Shown in pieces: positions 1 to 6,471 of a DNA stretch of 14,140 nt (position 1 is the stretch's first letter; every line of letters begins with the position of its first letter). The translations under genes and the position numbers were made by a program. The notes under the pieces were generated by a model that ran no database searches, was not told the origin of the DNA, and saw only the letters and a list, made by a program, of their open reading frames with translations. Source of the DNA: CAVOBC01 sp963693635 (GTDB lineage Bacteria > Pseudomonadota > Gammaproteobacteria > Pseudomonadales > Azotimanducaceae); contig CAVOBC010000095.1 in assembly GCA_963693635.1 (NCBI GenBank), positions 1 to 14,140 on the forward strand, in the 5' to 3' direction.

Positions 1-176
1 GTGGCCAGGTGTTGCCGACATCGTCGCGGGTGTCCTACCGGATTGATATGGCCAGGGTCCGTGAAGGCAAGACGGTCCTTGGTATCGGCGACGCCGAGGT
101 GTTCAACGACGGGGAGCGCATCTACACAGCGCAAGATGTTAAAGTTGGGTTGTTTACATCCCTGGATGACTTCTAG
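1..176 (+). CDS. fabA: 3-hydroxydecanoyl-ACP dehydratase FabA, C-terminal fragment
   Basis: This is the last 57 codons of a gene cut by the left edge, read from base 3 to the TAG at 174-176. The fragment opens with GQVLPTSSRVSYRI and ends IYTAQDVKVGLF plus six residues. From memory this closely matches the end of E. coli FabA (GQVLPTAKKVTYRI, IYTASDLKVGLF). FabA is a cytoplasmic hot-dog-fold dehydratase/isomerase. It dehydrates 3-hydroxydecanoyl-ACP and isomerises trans-2- to cis-3-decenoyl-ACP, the branch point of anaerobic unsaturated fatty acid synthesis. The catalytic His and Asp lie upstream of the window, so activity cannot be judged. FabB, its pathway partner, follows on the same strand. 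The 222-nt gap between them is far longer than I expect for a fabAB operon. Confidence 0.93.
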   Translation, partial: GQVLPTSSRVSYRIDMARVREGKTVLGIGDAEVFNDGERIYTAQDVKVGLFTSLDDF

Positions 177-197
177 CCGCATTTCACGGTGCTGCTA

Positions 198-219
198 GCC
201 GATACATGGATGTATCGGC
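198..219. other. perfect 10-bp hairpin
   Basis: The arms gccgatacat and atgtatcggc are exact reverse complements with only a GG between them. In RNA the loop must open by at least one closing pair. It is the first of three hairpins in the fabA–fabB gap and begins 22 nt after the fabA stop. No T-run follows, so it is not a classic intrinsic terminator. Confidence 0.75.
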
Positions 220-255
220 CGCAGATCGACGACCTGGGTCGTTGATTTGGTGCGA

Positions 256-271
256 GCGGGCCTGGGCCCGC
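256..271. other. GC-only 7-bp hairpin
   Basis: The arms gcgggcc and ggcccgc are exact reverse complements around a TG. The hairpin is also enclosed by a longer-range inverted pair, ctgggtcg at 234-241 and cgacccag at 271-278. That outer right arm shares base 271 with this hairpin and bases 276-278 with the next one, so alternative folds are possible. Confidence 0.65.
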
Positions 272-275
272 GACC

Positions 276-305
276 CAGAAAAAGTGCAGGAGGGCACTTT
301 TTCTG
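276..305. other. perfect 12-bp hairpin with an AGGAGG loop
   Basis: The arms at 276-287 and 294-305 (cagaaaaagtgc and gcactttttctg) pair perfectly around the six-base loop aggagg, a consensus Shine-Dalgarno sequence. The five Ts are inside the stem, not after it, so it is not a standard terminator. It lies about 95 nt before the fabB start and could act as a transcript-processing or stability element, or simply be part of the mobile repeat. Confidence 0.75.
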
Positions 306-398
306 CAACCTTTCATGGAACTAACGCAATATACTGCCGTGAGTTCCCGGCGCGCCAGCGCGCTAATCCAGCACCGTAAGATGCTGATAGGTGATGCG

Positions 399-1616
399 AT
401 GAAACGTGCAGTAATAACCGGTCTGGGCGTGGTCTCGCCCCTGGGCAACGATGTGGCCGCGACGCTTGTGTCTCTCAAGGCTGGCGTCGCAGGGATCCGG
501 TATCAGGAAGCCTATAAGGAGATGGGACTGCGGAGTCTCGTGGCCGGCAGCATCAAGGACCTGGACACCTCAGCGTTGATTGAGCGCAAACTGCTCCGCT
601 TCATGGGTGATGCTGCGGCATATGCGTACATCGCCATGCAGCAGGCTGTAGACGATTCGGGTCTTGAAGCAACGGACGTTTCCAACGAACGTACGGGCAT
701 CGTCGCCGGTTCCGGTGGTGCCTCGTCAGTGAACCTGACCGAGGCTGCAGACATCCTCCGGGAGAAAGGACTGAAGCGGATTGGTCCGTACCGCGTAACA
801 CGTACGATGAGCAGCACCGTGTCCGCGTGCCTGGCGACACCGTTTGGGATCAAAGGCGTTAACTATTCAATCACGTCGGCATGCTCGACCAGCGCGCATT
901 GCATCGGTCATGCAGCCGAGTTGATTCAGTTGGGTAAGCAGGACATCGTCTTCGCTGGCGGCGGTGAGGAAGAGCATTGGACGATGACGTCGTTGTTCGA
1001 CGCCATGGGTGCGCTCTCAACCAGTTATAACGACACACCGGAACGTGCCTCGCGAGCGTACGACAAGGATCGGGACGGTTTTGTCATTGCCGGTGGTGGC
1101 GGATTCGTGGTGGTTGAAGAACTCGAGCATGCGAAGGCTCGGGGGGCAAAGATTTACGCGGAGCTGACCGGGTATGGGGCAACCTCGGATGGTGTTGACA
1201 TGGTTGCGCCGTCAGGCGAAGGCGGCATCCGGGCGATGCGCCAGGCGCTGTCGACGGTTGATGGCAAAGTGGACTACATCAACGCGCACGGCACCAGCAC
1301 CCCGGTGGGTGACATGAGTGAGATCCGGGGAATTCGGGAAGTGTTCGGGGATGATGTGCCCCCGATAAGTTCGACCAAGTCGCTGTCCGGGCACTCGCTC
1401 GGTGCTGCGGGCGTGCATGAGAGTATCTACTCGCTGCTGATGCTTGAGAACGACTTCATCTGTGCATCGGCCAACATCGAGAACATCGACCCTGAGGTCG
1501 GCGACACGCCGATCGTCCGACAGCGGGTCGATCAGGCAGGTTTGCACCGGGTCATGTCGAACAGCTTTGGGTTCGGTGGCACCAACGCGGTTCTGGTTTT
1601 CGAGCGATTGGTCTGA
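399..1616 (+). CDS. fabB: beta-ketoacyl-ACP synthase I (FabB)
   Basis: FabB condenses malonyl-ACP with acyl-ACP and is the condensing enzyme that elongates the cis-3-decenoyl-ACP made by FabA. It is a cytoplasmic, homodimeric, thiolase-fold enzyme. The 405-residue product is collinear with E. coli FabB. The active-site Cys is C162 in SITSACSTSAHCIG, the catalytic histidines are H297 (NAHGTSTPVGD) and H332 (GHSLGAAG), and the conserved Lys is K327 (SSTKS). It ends with the family's SNSFGFGGTNA motif. I chose the ATG at 399 because MKRAVITGLG is the canonical FabB start. An in-frame ATG at 315 would only add residues encoded by the intergenic repeat. The ribosome site before 399 is weak (taggtg). 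It may share a transcript with fabA, or be separated from it by the element between them. Confidence 0.96.
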   Translation: MKRAVITGLGVVSPLGNDVAATLVSLKAGVAGIRYQEAYKEMGLRSLVAGSIKDLDTSALIERKLLRFMGDAAAYAYIAMQQAVDDSGLEATDVSNERTGIVAGSGGASSVNLTEAADILREKGLKRIGPYRVTRTMSSTVSACLATPFGIKGVNYSITSACSTSAHCIGHAAELIQLGKQDIVFAGGGEEEHWTMTSLFDAMGALSTSYNDTPERASRAYDKDRDGFVIAGGGGFVVVEELEHAKARGAKIYAELTGYGATSDGVDMVAPSGEGGIRAMRQALSTVDGKVDYINAHGTSTPVGDMSEIRGIREVFGDDVPPISSTKSLSGHSLGAAGVHESIYSLLMLENDFICASANIENIDPEVGDTPIVRQRVDQAGLHRVMSNSFGFGGTNAVLVFERLV

Positions 1617-1696
1617 GGGCGTAGCCCCGGGACTGCGCCGTCGAGATTCGCCGAGAAACTGACCGTTCTGCGATCGCCAGGGATTCCTGCAGAAAA

Positions 1697-3755
1697 CTAG
1701 CTGGCGTGTTCGCCAGAGCGGCGATCAGGCAGCACGTAGTCCGCATCCAGATCCCACATCAGTCGGCTTAAACCCGGCGTTTCTATCGCGTCGATGATCA
1801 CCTCGATGCCAAGGCTGTGCGCCATCGCCATCAGGCCGTGGGCGAAGGTCGAGCGTCGTGGGTCCTCGTACGGATCGCCAAGCGCGTGCTGCTCCAGTTT
1901 CAGGAAATTGAGATTCAGTTTGAGCAGATGAAGCAAACCTGTCTTCTGTTTTGCAAACAGGTTAAGAGACGTCCGAATGCCGACCGTCGCGACTTCTTCT
2001 AGTACGCGAACAATATTGTTGTAGTAGACATCGAGTAGCTCGTCTTCGAGTTCCAGGATCAAACGGTTCGGCGAAAAGCCGTTGGTTGCGAGTGCGGAGA
2101 GGAGCCGGTCTTCGAAACCGGGGTTCAGTAGCTGAAAGATTGATATGGGTACCACCAGAAACTCGTTCTGATCTGAGGTTACGCCGGCCATCTGTTCACA
2201 GGCCTGGTCGAGCAAGTGATTGAAGACCGGGGTTGCGAGTTGGGGTTGTTGCAGATGTGCGAGCAGATGGTGGGCGTCCAGACGACCGCGCACAGGATGA
2301 TCCCAGGACAAGGTGGCCTGCTGCCCGCCGACCTCGCCGTCGGCGCGGATGATGGGCAGAAATCGAACGTTGAAGGCGTCGCCAGTCATCGCTTCGCGGG
2401 TCTCGGACTGAAACGCGACGTTGTCGAGGTAGTGCTGGTGCATCGCGTCGGTATAGAACCTGATCGCGTGGCGGGAGTCAGCTTTGGCACTCGTCATTGC
2501 GTGGTTCGCATTGGTGACGAGCATCGTTGCCGTCTCGCCACACTCAGGGTAGGTGGCGATGCCAATACTCGCTCCGGCGAAAATCTCGTGACCGTCAATC
2601 AGGAATGGCTCGTCAATCGCGGCCTGGATGCGCTGTGCGGTTGCGGTTGCGTGGGCAGCGGTGAACATGTGTGTCATACCGACCGTGAACTCGTCCCCGG
2701 CGAGGCGCGCCACCACGTCGAGCTCTGACACGGAACTCGTTATTCGATGCGCAACGATCTTTAGCAGCTTGTCACCAACGTCGTAGCCGAGCCCCGTGTT
2801 GATGTATGAGAAGTGATCGAGGCCCACGGACATCACTGCACAGGGCGCGTCGCGCTTACGTGAAATGAGCACATTGGTCTTGGCGCGGTAGAGTTCGATC
2901 AGGTCCGCCATGACCTCTTCAAACTTGAATCGATGCGGAAGGCCGGTGAGAGCGTCGTGGACCGACGTTTCGTCGTCGACGTTCGGCGGGCGCGCCTTGA
3001 ATACCATTACGGCGTCGAGTTCAGTATGCCCCTGGACCGGGATGGCGACGAAGGTCGTATCCATCTTTGTCCCGTCATTGCGCCAGACGCCCGCGCGTTT
3101 GACTTGCAGCGATCTGCCTGCAGCGAGAGTCGTGGCGATCTTGTACGGGCGCCAGTGGGCCTGGGTGTCGTGCGCGTCCTGCTCCAGAAGCGTCTCAATA
3201 CTGAGCCCGATGAGCGCAGAGTAATGGGTTCGCAGCATCTTGAGCATCGCCGGGTTGGCGTAGCGAATGCGTCCGTTCTCATCGATGCCGAGCATTCCCT
3301 CGGCCTCGCTCACCTTCATCGTAGATTCAAACTCGTTGATTCCCCCCACGCTTCGCTTCATTTCCTGAATCGCAAGGAGGCGGTCGAGGCACCGGAGGAG
3401 ATGGGCCGGATCGATGGGTTTATAGATGGTTTCAGCAGGCCATACAGCGTCTGCGTGCAAGTCGGTGGCACTCGCCGCGAAGCGGGTTTCCATGAGAATC
3501 ACCGGAATGTGGCAGGTCTCGGGCTGACCAGCGAGCTGATTGATGACCTGGTAGCCGTCCATGTCTTCCATCCGCGCGTCGAGCAGTATGAGCGTGGGCT
3601 GACGCGCAGCAGCGAGTCGCAAGGTTTCTTGTCCGCTCGGCGCGACGGTGAAGTCTGCGTCCATCTCCGCGGTCATGGCCGCGAGTGACAGGCGATACCT
3701 GTGTGGGCGCCGGTGGTAGCTGTGATTCGTTGAGCAATCCGTGCAATTGGTCCAT
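1697..3755 (-). CDS. receiver–PAS–GGDEF–EAL signalling protein with disrupted receiver and degenerate EAL
   Basis: This is a cyclic-di-GMP signalling protein. The long frame is clear from the ATG at 3676 (659 residues; numbering from there). A partial receiver has phosphoacceptor D33 (LILLDARMEDMDG) and K86 (IYKPIDP). A PAS-like domain covers about 117-230 (IDENGRIRYANPAML). A GGDEF domain covers about 235-410, starting HDALTGLPHR, with signature AGDEF at 326-330. AGDEF variants can be active. The RxxD inhibitory site is absent (SELD). The EAL domain (about 415-655) has Q453 for the catalytic Glu and lacks DDFGTG, so phosphodiesterase activity is unlikely. The receiver's first strand and acidic pair are missing in this frame. 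Upstream in another frame, ATG 3755 has a well-placed GGAG and encodes MDQLHGLLNESQLPPAPT, so I infer a frame-changing deletion near 3700-3708. Upstream reading in the long frame looks non-coding. Confidence 0.8.
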
Positions 3756-3782
3756 CCACAGGTCTCCAGCGTGTTCCCCCAG

Positions 3783-3788
3783 AGTATA
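3783..3788 (-). promoter_or_regulatory. possible -10 box of the GGDEF gene
   Basis: Read on the minus strand this is TATACT, about 28 nt before the ATG at 3755, with a GGAG ribosome site at 3764-3767 between them. No convincing -35 box lies 16-18 nt upstream, so this is only a candidate. Confidence 0.25.
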
Positions 3789-3860
3789 GTCGGCTTCTGT
3801 ATATGCGTACGGCTGCTTGCGCCGCGCGACGACGACGCACAGCAAGTAAGCGCTTCGCAT

Positions 3861-4223
3861 GACGATACCTGACGATTAGTGTGAGGGGCGGCGGTCGCCA
3901 AGTGACAACCCGGGCGGCTGGCAGTTGGCAACGGTAGCGGCAGGGACGTTCGGCAACTGTTTGCGTGCGAATGTGCTACAGGTCGCCTTGCAAGCGTCAT
4001 AACGTAGTATGGGCGAGCATCCAGGTTTTGCATCGCATGCTCTGGCAGCGATGTGGCCTGCAGGAAATGTGGCCTGCAGGGATGCCGCCGACCGGGAGAC
4101 CGAGACGTGCGCTGGCTCGGATATGGGGCGGCTCGGACACTAAACTCGGATATTTCGGAGATGAACTCGGATATGAAGAGTGCGTCATGGGGCGTCTGGC
4201 GTCGGATTTGGGAGGGGAACGAC
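3861..4223. other. divergent intergenic region with short direct repeats
   Basis: No gene is supported here. It separates the minus-strand GGDEF gene from the plus-strand lipoprotein. It contains a 14-bp exact direct repeat (atgtggcctgcagg at 4051-4064 and 4067-4080). It also contains three copies of ctcggatat at 4116-4124, 4145-4153 and 4166-4174, with a partial copy at 4132-4137. Such repeats upstream of divergent genes could be regulator sites, but no known operator is recognisable. Confidence 0.5.
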
Positions 4224-4286
4224 ATGTGTTGGTGTGCTCTGGTGGCAAGGTTGACGGAGAATCTGCGGGTGCGAGGTCCTGGCGGC

Positions 4287-4601
4287 ATGCGGGTGATTGC
4301 ACTTGCAGGGGTCCTGCTGGCCCTGGGTGGTTGTTACCTTTCCCCGTCTGCGAGGATGGGCGATCAGTTGTTGGGCACTTGGGAGACAACGCTTGCTGGC
4401 ATGCCCGTGACGATCAGCTATGCGGCCGAAACGGTGACCGTCAGGGGTAACCCGCCGCAATCCTACGTCTTTGCCGCCGATGTCCTGCAGGTTGCAGACA
4501 TGCAGCGTCGGATCAGTTTTCCGGATTCGACGACGATGTTGCAAACCGACGCAGTGAGCGGTGTTGTTCAACGCTTCGTGCGCCAATCATCTGAACCGTA
4601 A
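4287..4601 (+). CDS. small putative lipoprotein
   Basis: This is a 104-residue protein with a textbook lipoprotein signal: MRVIALAGVLLALGGC, with lipobox LGGC and lipidated Cys at residue 16. The mature part is about 89 residues with no motif I recognise. It contains GDQLLGTWETTLAGMPVTIS, followed by short stretches that look like beta strands, as in small lipocalin-like or META-like domains, but that is only an impression. I chose the start at 4287 because it gives a compact signal peptide and has GAGGT about 9 nt upstream. An in-frame ATG at 4224 has a stronger GGAGGGG site and would add 21 residues before the signal, so it is a real alternative. The envelope location is inferred from the signal; function is unknown. 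Confidence 0.7.
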   Translation: MRVIALAGVLLALGGCYLSPSARMGDQLLGTWETTLAGMPVTISYAAETVTVRGNPPQSYVFAADVLQVADMQRRISFPDSTTMLQTDAVSGVVQRFVRQSSEP

Positions 4602-4602
4602 G

Positions 4603-4706
4603 CTATTCACGGCTCGCGCAGCGAACGTGAACTGGGGGTGCACTATTCACGGCTCGCGCAGCGAACGTGAACTCGGAGTGTGTATTCCCTTGAGAAGCGA
4701 ATGTGA
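4603..4706. repeat. two perfect 31-bp palindromic direct repeats plus a decayed third copy
   Basis: A 31-bp unit occurs identically at 4603-4633 and 4643-4673, with a 40-bp period. It begins ctattcacggctcgcgcagc and ends gaacgtgaact. Each unit is an imperfect palindrome: arms ttcacg/cgtgaa enclose a second stem, tcgc/gcga, around gca. A third, diverged unit at about 4683-4706 keeps tattc and agcgaa-tgtga. The array fills the gap between the lipoprotein stop and the repair genes. It could be a regulator-binding array, a stem-loop processing or termination region, or a REP-like repeat. The nearly constant period favours a tandem array over independent insertions. Confidence 0.85.
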
Positions 4707-4739
4707 CAATAACTCGCTCGCGATCCGCTGGCCCAGGCA

Positions 4740-6471
4740 ATGACTTCGCCAGCGCCCGCCACCGTGGCGCCCCTGGGCGAACGTTACTATCGGGACGAAT
4801 TTCCGATTCGTCCTCACCTTCGTCGAGGATCGATACCAACACTTTCTGACGGGTGCGGAGCAACACTTCTGCATCTCGTTCGCGCGGTGCTCAGTGGACG
4901 CGCAATGCCTGTATGTCCGGCTCGCTCTACGCCGTGGACCGCTCTTTAGAACAGACAAGCTTCGGTATACCGAGGTGTCAGATCTTGCGGCGGCAATTGA
5001 CGAATTGCTGGGTGCGGGTCTTTTGCAGGTGTGTGATGCAGTTCTGCCCTGTCTCCTGCGTGACGAACTAAAGCAGATCGCGCGCCGGCTTGGTATCGAG
5101 GTCGGGCAGCAGCGGCGTGATGATATTCTGACCCATCTTGAGGCGAGTTTACGCGCACATGCGCTGGCGGCGGCCTTGCCGCTACGGGTGGTCAGTGTGA
5201 TCGGCCTCGAGGTCGTGAAGGTGCTCAAACTGTTGTTTTTCGGCTACTTGCGCCAGGACTTCACGGAGTTCGTGCTGCGCGACCTCGGTGTCGCACCATT
5301 CGAGGACTACCCGATCGGGACCGCAGCGAGTCTGTTCGACAGTCGGTCTACGGTCGACTGGATTCTTCTCCTTCGGGAGTTCTCAGAGGCATCACGGGTT
5401 GTAGTGCAAACCCGCGATGTGAGATTGATCTGCGGCTTCGCCGATGCTCTGTCCGATGTATGCGCGGGCCCCGAACCCGCGCGACTTGCCGATGGTGCTA
5501 GCCGGCGGGAGACCTGCAACCCGGTCGAGACGCAGGCAGATGACCTCCGGGTCCCGAACGATGATTTGTACCTGGGCCGGATCCTCCATCGGGTTGCCCG
5601 CGAACTTGAGCGTGTCGGCGCACTGGCGGAAGCGGCGGGTCTCTATGAACGTACACCGCACGAACCTGCCCGTGAACGGCTCGTGCGTCTGCGTGTAAAA
5701 CTCGGTGATGAAGTTGCGGCGAGGCAACTCATTGAAGCCATAGCGGCGCATCCAGCGAGCGCGGATGAACTTGAGTTTGCCCAGAGTTTCTATACGCGCC
5801 ATGCGCGTCGCTGCGGCTGGCCGGATACAGTTGGCTTGTATGTCTCGGCGCGTCATCGGGCGCAGACAGAAGTGTTGCCACTGCGATGTCGTTCGTCATC
5901 GGTCGAGGCGGATGTCGCCGCTTACTATGAGGAGCAGGGCTACATCGCTCGCTTCGTCGAGAATGGGTGGTGGCCGAGTCTCTTTGGACTTGTTTTCTGG
6001 GACATCATTTTCCATCCGCTCGAAGGTCAATTTTTCCAGCCGTTCCAGCGTGGGCCGGCGGACATCTTTGGGCCCGACTTCAGAACCAACCGCGCGAACT
6101 TGATTGCGGAGCGTCTGCAGGCGATCGGCGATCGCGATTATTTGCGCAGCCGCCTCCAGCACTATTTTGATTCCAGGTTCTCGGTCGCTAACCATTTCGT
6201 CCACTGGGGTGTCGTCGATCAACCGTTGCTTGACCTGACGTTGCTGCATGTGCCGACGCGGGATCTGCGCGCGGTGTTTACCGAGATGCTGGCGAACCTG
6301 GCCGAGCGACGAAGCGGCTTCCCCGATCTTGTTCTCTTCTCAGATGCCGGCTACGAGATGGTCGAGGTCAAAGGCCCCGGTGACAGGCTGCAGACGAATC
6401 AGAAACGTTGGTTTGAGCGGTTCCACGCGGCTGGCATGCCGGCGAAGGTCTGCCATGTCCGATACACCTGA
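4740..6471 (+). CDS. FAN1-like VRR-NUC structure-specific nuclease (apparent frame break near 4797)
   Basis: FAN1-family enzymes cut branched DNA and unhook interstrand crosslinks. The C-terminus holds a VRR-NUC PD-(D/E)XK site. Numbering from the GTG at 4894, these are E338 in VEADVAAYYEEQGY, P477-D478 in GFPDLVLFSD, and E491-V-K493 in MVEVKGPGDRLQTNQK. The N-terminal half has the SAP-like region GYLRQDFTEFVLRDLGV. The continuous frame begins at 4894, but family-like sequence continues upstream. ATG 4740 encodes MTSPAPATVAPLGERYYRD, and at about 4797 the reading must shift by one base to continue as NFRFVLTFVEDRYQHF, joining the 4894 frame. That frame has no ATG, GTG or TTG between 4744 and 4894. 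One extra base explains everything and gives about 576 residues. The stop overlaps the helicase start by 17 nt. Confidence 0.85.

Larger units (their letters stand above)
179..388. repeat. MITE-like palindromic element (copy A) between fabA and fabB
   Basis: The gap between the two fab genes is bounded by imperfect terminal inverted repeats. The left end is gcatttcacggtgctg at 179-194 and the right end is cagcaccgtaagatgc at 370-385, matching at about 14 of 16 positions. The interior is a chain of perfect hairpins (198-219, 256-271, 276-305) followed by ggaact/agttcc arms at 317-322 and 342-347. The right part, 313-388, recurs in inverted orientation at about 11715-11794 with roughly 80% identity by eye. 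No ORF fits the element. Small size, terminal inverted repeats, internal palindromes and a second copy fit a non-autonomous MITE or an ERIC-like intergenic repeat. The exact ends and any target-site duplication are uncertain. Confidence 0.7.

Noticed and set aside
276..305. Intrinsic terminator after fabA
   Set aside because: The T-run is inside the stem and pairs with As. No U-tract follows the hairpin.
173..478. 101-codon minus-strand frame across the fabA–fabB gap
   Set aside because: It runs through the palindromic repeat and into fabB, with no motif or ribosome site.
1618..1639. Imperfect hairpin just after the fabB stop as a terminator
   Set aside because: The stem has a mismatch, has no real loop, and is not followed by a T-run.
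2933..3688. 251-codon open frame on the plus strand antisense to the GGDEF gene
   Set aside because: It is a shadow of the opposite strand: the minus frame carries recognisable receiver, PAS and GGDEF motifs, and this one has none.
3757..4288. N-terminal extension of the GGDEF reading frame up to an ATG at 4288
   Set aside because: The translated stretch is Ser/Arg/Pro/His-rich with no domain and overlaps the upstream gap and the lipoprotein leader. The real protein starts near 3755 or 3676.
4603..4706. CRISPR array at the 31-bp repeats
   Set aside because: There are only two intact copies, the 9-bp gap between them is far too short for a spacer, and no cas genes are near. The Cas4-like domain belongs to a helicase fusion.
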